Assembly (NCBI GenBank): GCA_019636275.1
Contig: JAHBXY010000084.1
Span: forward strand, 1-38,725
Length of the DNA: 38,725 bases
Origin: Planctomycetota bacterium
Lineage (GTDB): Bacteria > Planctomycetota > J058
Direction of reading: 5' to 3'
The position numbers were made by a program, and so were the translations under genes. Below are positions 18,587 to 27,928 of this stretch, in pieces. Each line of letters opens with the position of its first letter. The stretch's first letter is position 1. The notes under the pieces are model-generated. The model was not told the DNA's origin and made no database searches. It saw only the letters and a list, made by a program, of their open reading frames with translations.

Positions 18587-19249
18587 TCAGCGGTAGTCGG
18601 GCGCCAGCGTCAGCGGGAGGCCCAGCCCGACCGACAGCGCCCGCGCGAGCGCCGGCGCCCAGGCGTCGACCAGGAGGTCGAGCCCGTCGTAGGTGGGGTC
18701 GAGGTGCACGATGTGCTCGACGCAGCAGGCCACCACCACGCGGCGGCCGTCGCCGACCTCGATGACCACCGCGCGCTCGACCCAGTCGGCGGAGAGCGTG
18801 GCCTCGACGCCGCGCAGGGCGTCGCGCGGCAGGGCGCCCGCGTCGCGCAGCCAGACCAGGCCGTCGCCGAGCGCGCGCAGGACGACGCCCTCGCGGTCGA
18901 CCACCAGCGCGGGCGACGGGGCCACCGACCAGGCGGTCGTCCACGCCGTGGCGTGCATGGTGTCGAGCTCGCCCGGCAGCGTCACCGGCGCCAGGGCGCG
19001 CTGGAGCGCGGCCACCTCCTCGCGCACGACGGCGCCCTCCCAAAGGGCCTCCGGTGGGCCGGGCTCGACGCGCAGGAGCGTCACGCGCTCGATCCCCGTG
19101 CGCCCGAAGAACTGCCCCGGCCCCGCGAGCGCCAGCGTCGCGCCGGCGAGGCGCGGGGCCAGGCGCGCCGCCAGGGCGGCGCCGTCCTCCTCCACCTCGA
19201 TCCGGTCCTCGCACGCCACGCGCCCGCCTACCTCTGGACCTCGGAGCAT
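18587..19249 (-). CDS. Conserved-looking protein of unknown function
   Basis: 220 aa from ATG 19249; its TGA (18587-18589) overlaps the duplicated sequence at the end of the HEAT-like gene remnant. There is no signal peptide. Order: a helical start with LAGPGQFFGRTGIERVTLLRV, a central W-rich stretch (HATAWTTAWSV), and a strand-rich end with ADWVERAVVIEVGDGRRVVVACCVEHIVHLDPTYDGLD. Two adjacent Cys (ACCVEH) with a His may bind a metal, but nothing proves it. Coding character is good. I do not recognise the family. It is divergent from the GMC oxidoreductase (283-bp spacer), in which I see no clear promoter. Confidence 0.65.
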   Translation of the reverse strand: MLRGPEVGGRVACEDRIEVEEDGAALAARLAPRLAGATLALAGPGQFFGRTGIERVTLLRVEPGPPEALWEGAVVREEVAALQRALAPVTLPGELDTMHATAWTTAWSVAPSPALVVDREGVVLRALGDGLVWLRDAGALPRDALRGVEATLSADWVERAVVIEVGDGRRVVVACCVEHIVHLDPTYDGLDLLVDAWAPALARALSVGLGLPLTLAPDYR

Positions 19250-19532
19250 GCTCACACCGGAGGACCGGCGCCGCCTCCGGCCGGAGCCCGACCCGGCGTC
19301 GACTCGACACGGGCCACGAAGGCCACGACGCCCCGAGGTTACGACATCGTTCCATGGGCCTCCGCGCGCGATCGGCGACCTGCCGGCCGTCGGAGCTCGC
19401 CGCGACGCGGCAGGGCCGCGAAGCACCCCCCGCCCTCTGCTCCCTCTGCTCCTCCGGTGTGACCTCCCGGCGGCCGCCACGTGCGGACGCCGCACGCGCG
19501 CGAGGCCCCGCCCGCGGGCTACCATTTCGGGC

Positions 19533-21362
19533 GTGACCACGGCGACGCAGGCGAGCTCCTTCCTCGAGCGCTGGCTCATGTTCCACGGCGCGTCGCCGCA
19601 CGACGCGCCCGGGCTGGCGCGGCGCGCGCGCGAGCGGGCCGCGCGCTACCCGTTCCCGGCGTCCACCGCCTTCCCCGAGGTCGAGCGCTGGCTCGACCGG
19701 GCGGCGCCGCTCCTGCTCCTCGGCACGCCGCGCCGCGCGCGCGCCCTCGACGACGACGCGTTCGACCGCCTCGAGGCGCGGCTGCAGCACCACCCGAGCA
19801 TGGTCGTGCGCGCCATGTACACGCTGGCGCGCTACCCCGGCCTCGACCAGCTCTACCCCGACGAGGGCCCCCCGCGCGTGCCGGGCCACCCGCTCCTCGA
19901 GCGCCAGGACCGCGTGCGCCTGGGCACGTCGCACGTGGCCGCCGACCCCGACGTCGTCGTGATCGGCAGCGGCGCGGGCGGCGCGCCGGCGGCGTGGTCG
20001 CTGGCCCGCGCCGGGCTGCGCGTGGCGATCGTCGAGGCCGGGCGGCTGCTCACGGCCACGACCACGCACGAGGCGCTCGAGCGCCACTACCTCGACCAGG
20101 GCTTCATGGGCAGCGCCGACCCGCGGGGCATGGTGCTGCTGCTCGCCGGCGAGGCCGTCGGCGGGACGACCGTGATCAACTCGGGCACGTCGCTGCGGCC
20201 GCTGCCCGAGCAGCTCGCCGCCTGGGACGCGCAGGCGGGCACGAGCCTGGCCGGCGGCGCGCTCGACCCCTGGTTCGACCTCGCCGAGCGGCAGTGCGGG
20301 ATCGGGCCCTCGCGGCGCGAGGTGCTCGACGCCTCGGCGGCGATCATCGAGCGCGGCTTCGCCGCGCTCGGCCGCGACGACGTCCACGTCCTCCCGCGCA
20401 ACGCCCCCGACTGCCAGGGCGGCGGGCGCTGCTGCTTCGGCTGCCCCAACGGGGCCAAGCTGAGCACCGACCGCGCCTTCCTGCCCGAGGCCGTGGACCT
20501 CGGCGCGCGCCTGCTCATGGGCACGCGGGCCCTGTCGATCGCCGAGGACGCGCGCGGCGTCGAGGTCCTCGTGCAGGGGCCCGACGGCGCGCGGCGCACG
20601 CTGCGCGCGCGCGCCGTCGTCCTGGCCGCGGGCGCCCTGGGCACGCCGGCGCTCCTGCGCGGCAACCGCCTCGGGAGCCGCTGGCGCCTGGCGGGCGACG
20701 GCCTGCGCCTGCACCCGGCGTCGAAGGTCTTCGGGCTCATGCCCGACGCCCTGCCGCACGGCGGCGTCCCGCAGGGCGTGGGCTACCGGCCGCCGGAGCT
20801 GCCGAACGTCACCTGCGAGGGCGTCCACACGCCGGCCGCGGCGGCGGCGCCCATGATCCAGGCGGCGGGGCGGCGGCACCGCTGGTGGATGGAGCGCTAC
20901 GACCACCTCGCCACCTACGGCATGATGGTCCGCGACCGCGCGACCGGCTCGGTGCGCACGCCGGGCGGGCGGCGGCTCCTGCGCTACCGCCTCGACCCGG
21001 CCGACGCCCGCGACCTCGGGCGCGCGCTCGTGCTCACGGCCGAGGCGCTGTTCGCGGCCGGCGCCGAGCGCGTGCTCCTGCCGCTGGCCGGCGTCGACCC
21101 GGAGGTCCCCGACGTCGACGCCCTGCGGCGCCTCGACCCGGGCGCCTTCTCGCCCGCGCACCTGCTCACCTGCGGCTTCCACCCGCAGGGCACGGCCGGG
21201 ATCGGCCGCGTCGTCGACCACGACCTGCGGGTGCTCGGCGCCCGGCGCGTGTGGGCGGCCGACGCCTCGGTCCTGCCCGACTCGCCGGGCGTGAACCCGC
21301 AGGTGACGATCATGGGCCTCTCGCTGCGCATGGCCGACCGGCTGGCGCGCGAGCTGGCCTGA
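19533..21362 (+). CDS. GMC family FAD-dependent oxidoreductase with four-cysteine motif
   Basis: 609 aa from GTG 19533. A helical N-domain (~1-130) precedes the FAD Rossmann motif GSGAGGAPAAWSLARAG (~144-160). GMC features follow: EAVGGTTVINSGTS, AVVLAAGALGTPALL, and the catalytic C-terminal pair H550 (FHPQGTAGIG) and N588 (GVNPQVTIMG). Four Cys (C294, C300, C301, C304, in DCQGGGRCCFGCPNGAK) are as in long-chain alcohol oxidase or gluconate-dehydrogenase-like GMC branches, where they may bind metal. Members oxidise alcohols or sterols; the substrate here is unknown. The helical N-domain resembles that of bacterial fatty-alcohol oxidases. It is followed by a small gene 10 bp downstream. Confidence 0.92.
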   Translation: MTTATQASSFLERWLMFHGASPHDAPGLARRARERAARYPFPASTAFPEVERWLDRAAPLLLLGTPRRARALDDDAFDRLEARLQHHPSMVVRAMYTLARYPGLDQLYPDEGPPRVPGHPLLERQDRVRLGTSHVAADPDVVVIGSGAGGAPAAWSLARAGLRVAIVEAGRLLTATTTHEALERHYLDQGFMGSADPRGMVLLLAGEAVGGTTVINSGTSLRPLPEQLAAWDAQAGTSLAGGALDPWFDLAERQCGIGPSRREVLDASAAIIERGFAALGRDDVHVLPRNAPDCQGGGRCCFGCPNGAKLSTDRAFLPEAVDLGARLLMGTRALSIAEDARGVEVLVQGPDGARRTLRARAVVLAAGALGTPALLRGNRLGSRWRLAGDGLRLHPASKVFGLMPDALPHGGVPQGVGYRPPELPNVTCEGVHTPAAAAAPMIQAAGRRHRWWMERYDHLATYGMMVRDRATGSVRTPGGRRLLRYRLDPADARDLGRALVLTAEALFAAGAERVLLPLAGVDPEVPDVDALRRLDPGAFSPAHLLTCGFHPQGTAGIGRVVDHDLRVLGARRVWAADASVLPDSPGVNPQVTIMGLSLRMADRLARELA

Positions 21363-21372
21363 GGAGGGGCGG

Positions 21373-21831
21373 ATGGGCTTCCGCGTCACCGAGGTCATGA
21401 GCGGCACGCACGAGCGGCGCGACGACGGCGCCGCCGGCCCCGGTCGCTTCGCCTTCCGCGTCACCTGGGGCCCCGACCGGCTGCTCGAGTGGGCCAACCC
21501 CACGAGCGAGCGCTTCCTCTGGCAGCCGCTCGAGGGCGAGGTCCTGGCCGAGGGGCTCACGGACGGCTGGGTCCCCTGCCGCGGCACGCTCTCGCTGGAG
21601 TACGTCGGGCGGCGGCGGATCCGCTACGAGATGGACTTCGAGGCCGCCGGGGCGGTCCACCGCTTCGTGGGCGAGAAGGTGAACATTCGCCCCTGGAACC
21701 TGCTCGTGTCGCACACGACGTGCACCGGCACGATCACCGAGCTGGCCGGCGGGCGCCTCGTGTCGAGCGTCGTCGCCACGTTCCGCCTGCGCGACCTGCC
21801 GCGCATGCTCCTGTCGACGCGCTGGGCCTGA
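21373..21831 (+). CDS. Small partner protein of the GMC oxidoreductase
   Basis: 152 aa, 10 bp after the oxidoreductase stop with GAGGAGGGG as the ribosome site, so the two are surely co-transcribed. The protein is strand-rich with no signal peptide or membrane segment: VTEVMSGTHERRD, RFAFRVTWGPDRL, LSLEYVGRRRIRYEMDF, then FVGEKVNIRPWNLLVSHTTC. Similar small beta domains occur fused to GMC oxidoreductases in some bacteria, as far as I recall, so this may be a split-off domain. The tail YFxPAR-like reading on the opposite strand is a shadow. Function unknown; a role with the oxidase is inferred. Confidence 0.75.
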   Translation: MGFRVTEVMSGTHERRDDGAAGPGRFAFRVTWGPDRLLEWANPTSERFLWQPLEGEVLAEGLTDGWVPCRGTLSLEYVGRRRIRYEMDFEAAGAVHRFVGEKVNIRPWNLLVSHTTCTGTITELAGGRLVSSVVATFRLRDLPRMLLSTRWA

Positions 21832-21837
21832 GCGGTG

Positions 21838-21975
21838 TGCTCGACGGCTGCGAAGGACGTGCCTGGCCGCGGCCGCGCGCGCGCGGGCTCGAAGTAGGTC
21901 GCCACGCCGTCGCCGCGCGCCTCGCCGCCGCGGCTCAGCCTCGTCGCCCTCGCCTCACGTGCTGCTCCGATCGAG
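21838..21975 (-). repeat. Diverged third copy of the interspersed palindromic repeat
   Basis: The left end CTCGACGGCTGCG lies just after the stop of the GMC partner gene, and the right end CCTCGCCTCACGTGCTGCTCC matches CCTCGCCTCGCGTGCCGCTCC of copy 2. The middle is shorter (about 138 bp in total) and poorly conserved, still with GCGCGCGCGCGGG. As with the other two copies it lies between convergent genes and has the same orientation relative to the gene it follows. Confidence 0.5.
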
Positions 21976-22026
21976 GCTGGTCACCGGGACTCAGCCGCGA
22001 GAGTCGCTCGCTTCATGCGCTCCGAG
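21968..22026. repeat. Short dispersed repeat, copy A
   Basis: GATCGAGGCTGGTCACC...GCTTCATGCGCTCCGAGG resembles 37558-37612 (GATCGAAGGCTGGTCACT...GCTTCATACGCTCCGAGG). The flanks are conserved while the centre of each copy can fold on itself with different bases (here GACTC-N8-GAGTC). It is a second repeat family distinct from the 250-bp element. Confidence 0.5.
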
Positions 22027-22036
22027 GCGTGCGGCG

Positions 22037-22063
22037 GCCGGCGCCCCTCGGGGGGGCGCCGGC
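22037..22063. terminator. GC hairpin in the convergent spacer
   Basis: Perfect 10-bp inverted repeat (GCCGGCGCCC at 22037-22046, complement at 22054-22063) with a 7-nt loop. There is no T tract, so factor-independent termination is not assured. It sits between convergent genes where bidirectional termination would be useful. Confidence 0.4.
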
Positions 22064-22189
22064 AGCGCGGTCACGGCGGCCGTCGCCTGTCGTGACGCCC
22101 ACGTCCAGGAGCGCGGCCCTCGCTCCGATCCGCAGTGACGCACCTGTCGCCCTCGCTCCGGCCGCTTCGCGGCCTACGCTCGGGGATGC

Positions 22190-22240
22190 GCGCTCACCGG
22201 TCGATCTGCTCGCTTCGCTCTCAGATCGACCGGTGAGCGC
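22190..22240. terminator. Perfect 19-bp stem-loop behind the leucine dehydrogenase gene
   Basis: Arms 22190-22208 and 22222-22240 are perfect inverse complements (19 bp, GCGCTCACCGGTCGATCTG) around a 13-nt loop CTCGCTTCGCTCT. It ends 2 bp before the stop codon of the dehydrogenase gene. Together with neighbouring small hairpins (GGCCGC-TTC-GCGGCC at ~22160) it probably ends transcription from both sides. Confidence 0.6.
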
Positions 22241-22242
22241 GG

Positions 22243-23319
22243 TCAGATCCCGCCGAAGAAGCCGCGCTTGACGTTGCCGATGCGCTCGATGCGCTCCTCG
22301 GCGAAGCGGTCGGCGGCCTCGGCCGTGGTGACCCCCTGCTCGCGCGAGATGTTGATCACGCGCTCGGTGGTGTTGTAGATCCCCTCGGCCATGCGGAGGG
22401 CGCGGTCGCGCACGTAGCCCTCCATCTCCACGTAGACGTTGATCAGCCCGCCCGCGTTGACCACGAAGTCGGGCGCGTAGAGGATCCCCTTCTCGCGCAG
22501 CGCCATGCCGTGGCGCTCCTCGGCGAGCTGGTTGTTGGCGCCGCCGCAGAGGACCTTGCACTTGAGCCGCGGCAGCGTCGTGTCGTTGATCACGGCGCCC
22601 AGCGCGTTGGGCGAGAAGACGTCGCAGGCCACGTCGTAGATCGCGTCGGGGGCGACGACGGCGGCGCCGAAGTCGCGCCGCGCCTTCTCGCACTTCTCCT
22701 CGTCGATGTCCGTCACCGTGATCCTGGCGCCCGCCTTGACCAGGCTGTCGATCAGGTGGCGGCCGACGTTGCCCAGGCCCTGCACGGCCACGTGCTTGCC
22801 CTGGAACGACTCGCTGCCGAAGGCGGTCTTCATGGCCGCCTTCATGCCCTGGAACACGCCGAAGGCCGTCACCGGCGAGGGGTCGCCCGACCCGCCGTGG
22901 GCGGGGGCGACGCCGGTGACGTACTTCGTCTCCATGAAGATGTACTCCATGTCGTGGACCGACGTGCCCACGTCCTCGGCCGTGATGTAGCGGCCGTTGA
23001 GCGACTCGACGAAGCGGCCGAAGACGCGGAACAGCGCCTCCGACTTGTCGGTGCGCGGGTCGCCGATGATCACGGCCTTGCCGCCGCCGAGGTTCAGGCC
23101 GGCCGCCGCGGCCTTGTAGGTCATGCCGCGCGCCAGGCGCAGCACGTCGCGCAGGGCCTCGGCCTCGCTCTTGTAGGGCCACATGCGCAGCCCGCCCAGC
23201 GCCGGGCCCAGGGTCGTGTCGTGGATGGCGATGATCGCCCGGAGGCCGGCGCGCCGGTCCTCGCAGAACACGACCTGCTCGTGGGCGCCGTTGCTGGCCA
23301 TGGCCTCGAAGACGCTCAT
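22243..23319 (-). CDS. Leucine dehydrogenase (Glu/Leu/Phe/Val dehydrogenase family)
   Basis: 358 aa. Oxidative deamination of branched-chain amino acids with NAD. The leucine-dehydrogenase block GGLRMWPYKSEAEALRDVLR, catalytic K69 (MTYKAA) and K81 (GGGKAV), D116 (TAEDVGTS) and the NAD-binding GLGNVG at 181-186 are all present. Length (~360) fits Leu/Phe dehydrogenase rather than glutamate dehydrogenase (~410-450). AGGAG precedes the ATG at 23319. In leucine catabolism it would supply 2-oxo acids; no branched-chain keto acid dehydrogenase genes are in the window. The upstream gene is divergent (218-bp spacer). Confidence 0.93.
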   Translation of the reverse strand: MSVFEAMASNGAHEQVVFCEDRRAGLRAIIAIHDTTLGPALGGLRMWPYKSEAEALRDVLRLARGMTYKAAAAGLNLGGGKAVIIGDPRTDKSEALFRVFGRFVESLNGRYITAEDVGTSVHDMEYIFMETKYVTGVAPAHGGSGDPSPVTAFGVFQGMKAAMKTAFGSESFQGKHVAVQGLGNVGRHLIDSLVKAGARITVTDIDEEKCEKARRDFGAAVVAPDAIYDVACDVFSPNALGAVINDTTLPRLKCKVLCGGANNQLAEERHGMALREKGILYAPDFVVNAGGLINVYVEMEGYVRDRALRMAEGIYNTTERVINISREQGVTTAEAADRFAEERIERIGNVKRGFFGGI

Positions 23320-23537
23320 CGTCGGACTCCTGGGGTTCGGTGGGCCGCCGGGGCGGCGCGGGACGACGGCTGAAGGTGCGGGGAGCAGGCCGGAGGCCCG
23401 CGCGGCGCGCGTAATCTAGGGGGAGGCCGGGGGGCTGTCAACGGCGCGCAGCGGGCCGCCGGCGCCGCATCTGACGCGCCGCGTTGCCGCGCGTCGTGCC
23501 TTGAGGCGGGCGCGCCCTCCGCGCAGGATGCGCCCCC

Positions 23538-24233
23538 ATGCGCCTGCTCCTGTTCGACATCGACGGCACGCTCGTCCGCACCGACGGCGCCGGGCGTCGG
23601 GCGCTCGACGCCGCCCTGGCGGAGCTCTACGGCTGGGAGGCGGCCACGCGCGGCCTGTGGTTCGGCGGCAAGACCGACCCGCTGATCGTGCGCGAGACGT
23701 TCGCCCTGCGGGGCGAGCCGCCGGAGCGGGCGGCGGCCGAGCTGCCGCGCATCGCGCAGGTCTACCTGCGCCACCTCGAGCGCGAGCTCGAGGTCGGGCG
23801 CGCCGGGTGCGCCAGCCTGCCCGGGATCACGGCGCTCCTCGACGCGCTCTGCGCGCGCGAGGGGGAGTGCCTGGTCGCGCTGCTCACGGGCAACATCGAG
23901 GGCGGCGCGCGGCGCAAGCTCGAGGCCTGCGGCCTGGCCTGGGCGACCTTCCGCTGCGGCGCCTTCGGCGACGAGGCGCCCCGGCGCGTCGACCTGCTCC
24001 CCGTGGCGCTCGAGCGCGCCCGCGCCTGCGCCGGCCGCGCGTTCGACCCGCGCGCGGCCGTCGTGATCGGCGACACGCCGGCCGACATCGAGGTCGCCCG
24101 CGCCCACGGGGCGCTGGCGATCGCCGTGGCCACCGGCGCGTCGCCGCGGGAGTCGCTCGCCGAGCACGCGCCCGACGTGCTCCTCGACGACCTGTCGGAC
24201 GTCGACGCGGCCCTGCGGCTGCTCACGGGCTGA
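23538..24233 (+). CDS. HAD-superfamily phosphatase (phosphoglycolate phosphatase-like)
   Basis: 231 aa. HAD motif I is D7-I-D9-G-T at the N-terminus, motif II LLTGN (~118-121), and motif IV GDTPADIEVAR (~178) with a helical cap between residues 15 and 90. This arrangement fits subfamily I phosphatases such as Gph, acting on phosphoglycolate or related small phosphates. The exact substrate is not shown. It is convergent with asparagine synthase (16 bp between the stops). Confidence 0.9.
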   Translation: MRLLLFDIDGTLVRTDGAGRRALDAALAELYGWEAATRGLWFGGKTDPLIVRETFALRGEPPERAAAELPRIAQVYLRHLERELEVGRAGCASLPGITALLDALCAREGECLVALLTGNIEGGARRKLEACGLAWATFRCGAFGDEAPRRVDLLPVALERARACAGRAFDPRAAVVIGDTPADIEVARAHGALAIAVATGASPRESLAEHAPDVLLDDLSDVDAALRLLTG

Positions 24234-24249
24234 GCGCGGTCTCGCGTCG

Positions 24250-26217
24250 TCACAGCGCCACGCCGTGCCGCTGGCACCAGCGGAGCAGCACGTAGAGCGC
24301 CCACACGCGCGACCAGTACATGCCCGGCGCGCCCTCGCGGTAGGCCGTCCACAGGCGGGCCACGGCGGCGCCGTCGAGGCCGACGGCCCGGGCGGCGGCC
24401 TCGTCTCGCAGGGTGTCGTCGAGGGCGCGGCCGAGGCGCCGGCGCAGCCAGGCCTCGAAGGGCAGGACGAAGCCGCGCTTGGGCCGCTCGAACAGCGACG
24501 GGTCGAGGCCGGCGAGGCCGGCCTGACGCAGGGCCGCCTTGCGCCCGAGCGGGGCGTAGCGCGCGGCGTCGGGGAGCCGGTCGGCGACCTCGAACACGCG
24601 GTGGTCGACGAGGGGCAGGCGCAGCTCGAGCGAGACGGCCATGGACGCGGCGTCGCTGTCGCGCAGGAGGCGCTCGCCGAGGAAGCAGCGCAGCTCCAGC
24701 ACGCTCACGGCCGAGAGGAGCGAGCGGCCGCGCAGCTCGGCCTCGAGCCGCGCGCGCAGGGGCGCCGGCAGGCCCAGGCGCACGCCGTCGGCCTGCACGT
24801 CGGGCGCGAGCAGCTCGCGCTGGGTGCCGGGCAGGAACAGGGCGTAGGCGAGCTGGTAGAGCTCGAGCAGGTCCTCGCCGGCGCGGACCATGTCCGGCAG
24901 CTTGGCCCAGCGCGTCTGCGGGCCGACCTGCGCCCTGCGGCGGCCGGCGAGGGCGGCGCTGACCAGGCGCGCGGCGGCGACGGTCGACCCGCGCGGCAGC
25001 CAGCGCGTGGAGCGGGCCAGGGCGCACAGGCGCGGGAGCTGCCGGAACGAGGCGTAGCCGCCGAAGAGCTCGTCGCCGCCCGTGCCGACGAGGGCCACCT
25101 TGAGCCCGGCCTCGCGCACGGCCTGGCTGATGAAGAACGAGTTCAGCCCGTCGAACGTGGGCTGGTCGAGGGCGTCGAGCGCGGGCTCGAGCGCCTCGAC
25201 GAAGCGGCGCTCGGTGAGGACCACCTCGCGGTGCTCGGCGCCGATCGCGGCGGCGATCCGCCGCGCCGGCGCGGCCTCGCTGAGGGCGGCCTCCTCGAAG
25301 GCCAGCGTGAACGTGTGCACCGGCGCGTCGGACACCTGCCGGGCGAGGTTGGCCACGGCGCTCGAGTCGATCCCGCTGGAGAGGAACACGCCGACCGGCA
25401 CGTCGCTCTCGAGATGCTCGCGCACCGAGCCGCGCAGGGCCGCGCCGAGCTCGCCGGGGGTGGCCTCGACCCAGCAGCCGTCGTGGCGCGTGGGCGACCA
25501 GAACGCGCGCGCCTCGACGCGCGGCGGGGCGCCCGGCTCCTCCTGCGTGACGGTCAACGCCTCGCCCGGCCAGACCTGCTCGATCCCGGCGACGATCGTC
25601 GACGGCCCGCCGACGAAGCCGTTCCAGACGATCGAGGCGAGCGCCGCGGGCGCCAGGCGCGGCGCGCCGAGGAGCCCCGACGCGAGGAGCGCGCGCACCT
25701 CGGAGGCGAAGGCCAGGCGCCAGCCGCCGCGCGGGTCGGGGTTCCGGGCCACGTAGAGCGGCTTGATCCCCAGCGGGTCGCGGGCGAGGACGAGGCGGCG
25801 GCGCGCGTCGTCCCACAGGCCGAACGCGAACATGCCGCGCAGCCGCGGGCAGGCGCCGGGCCCGCGCGCGGCGAGGAGGCGCAGGAGGACGGCCGTGTCG
25901 CCGCTCGAGGCCAGGCGCTCGCCCTCGCCGGCGGCGACGAGCTCGTCGCGCAGGGCGCGGTAGTTGTAGACCTCGCCGTTGAAGACGATCACCTGCCCGC
26001 CGACCGGGTCGACCATGGGCTGGTCGCCGGCGGCCGAGAGGTCGATGATCGACAGCCGGCGGTGGGCGAGGAGGCAGCCCTCGCCTGCCGCGTCCGGCCG
26101 GCCGACCCACGTGCCGCCGCCGTCGGGGCCGCGGTGGAGCATGGCGCTCGACATGCGCGCCAGGGCCGCGCGGTTGCGGGCGTCGATCCGCCCGAGGATC
26201 CCTGCGATCCCGCACAC
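24250..26217 (-). CDS. asnB: Glutamine-hydrolysing asparagine synthase
   Basis: 655 aa. N-terminal class II glutaminase domain with catalytic Cys2 (MCGIAG), HRGPDGGGTW, VFNGEVYNYR and GEGERLASSGDTAVLL; C-terminal ATP-dependent synthetase domain with the PP-loop SSGIDSS at about 279-285 and GTGGDELFGGY. The length and order match the bacterial AsnB family (about 600-670 aa), whose members also amidate other carboxylates in capsule or secondary pathways. No such cluster is seen here, so plain asparagine synthesis is most likely. The ATG at 26217 encodes the required Met-Cys start. Confidence 0.97.
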   Translation of the reverse strand: MCGIAGILGRIDARNRAALARMSSAMLHRGPDGGGTWVGRPDAAGEGCLLAHRRLSIIDLSAAGDQPMVDPVGGQVIVFNGEVYNYRALRDELVAAGEGERLASSGDTAVLLRLLAARGPGACPRLRGMFAFGLWDDARRRLVLARDPLGIKPLYVARNPDPRGGWRLAFASEVRALLASGLLGAPRLAPAALASIVWNGFVGGPSTIVAGIEQVWPGEALTVTQEEPGAPPRVEARAFWSPTRHDGCWVEATPGELGAALRGSVREHLESDVPVGVFLSSGIDSSAVANLARQVSDAPVHTFTLAFEEAALSEAAPARRIAAAIGAEHREVVLTERRFVEALEPALDALDQPTFDGLNSFFISQAVREAGLKVALVGTGGDELFGGYASFRQLPRLCALARSTRWLPRGSTVAAARLVSAALAGRRRAQVGPQTRWAKLPDMVRAGEDLLELYQLAYALFLPGTQRELLAPDVQADGVRLGLPAPLRARLEAELRGRSLLSAVSVLELRCFLGERLLRDSDAASMAVSLELRLPLVDHRVFEVADRLPDAARYAPLGRKAALRQAGLAGLDPSLFERPKRGFVLPFEAWLRRRLGRALDDTLRDEAAARAVGLDGAAVARLWTAYREGAPGMYWSRVWALYVLLRWCQRHGVAL

Positions 26218-26338
26218 GCGTCACCTCGCGAGCCCGCCGGGGCCAGGGCGACGCGAAGGGCGTGCCCGCGCCAAGCGCCGCAGGCGCGGCGCCGCGGGGG
26301 CTCAGGGCGCGGGATCCTCCCCGGTCCGGCCCCCGGAG

Positions 26339-26812
26339 TCACACCGACAGGCGCAGGACGACCTCGTCGACCTCCTGGCCGCGGGCGCCTGCGAAGCCCC
26401 GGTCGCGGCCGGTGACCTCGAAGCCGCACTTCTCGAGCACGCGGAGCGAGCCGAGGTTGTCGGCGGCGGCGCGGGCGTGCAGCGGGCGCTCCGGGAGGAG
26501 GGCGAGGAGCTGACGGAGCGCCGCGGTGGCCACGCCCTGGCCCCAGTGCGCGCGACCGACGCCGTACGTGACCTCGCGCTCGCCGAACAGGACGAAGCTG
26601 CCGACGCTGCCGACGACCTGGCCGTCGAGCAGGATCGTCCGCAGCACGATCGTGGCGTCGGCGCGGATCTTCGCCCAGTGGGCCATGAAGCCCGCGCGGT
26701 CGTCGCGGTCGCCGCGGGTGAACGCCGCCATGTGGTCGTAGGCGGGGTCGCGCTGGTGCTCGAAGAACACGGGCAGGTCGTCGTCGGCGACCTCGCGCAG
26801 GGTGACGTCCAT
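26339..26812 (-). CDS. GNAT family N-acetyltransferase
   Basis: 157 aa. Begins VTLREVADDDLPVFFEHQRDP; the acetyl-CoA motif A is GVGRAHWGQGVATAALRQLL, followed by the alpha-helix NLGSLRVLEKCGFEVTGRDR typical of RimJ-like/Acetyltransf_3 members. The ATG at 26812 is 2 bp downstream of the tryptophan dioxygenase stop, so it is translated from the same message. Substrate unknown; N-acetylation of an amine or protein terminus is the family's usual reaction. Confidence 0.9.
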   Translation of the reverse strand: MDVTLREVADDDLPVFFEHQRDPAYDHMAAFTRGDRDDRAGFMAHWAKIRADATIVLRTILLDGQVVGSVGSFVLFGEREVTYGVGRAHWGQGVATAALRQLLALLPERPLHARAAADNLGSLRVLEKCGFEVTGRDRGFAGARGQEVDEVVLRLSV

Positions 26813-26814
26813 GG

Positions 26815-27918
<1,104 letters not shown>

Positions 27919-27928
27919 GGCCGCCTCC

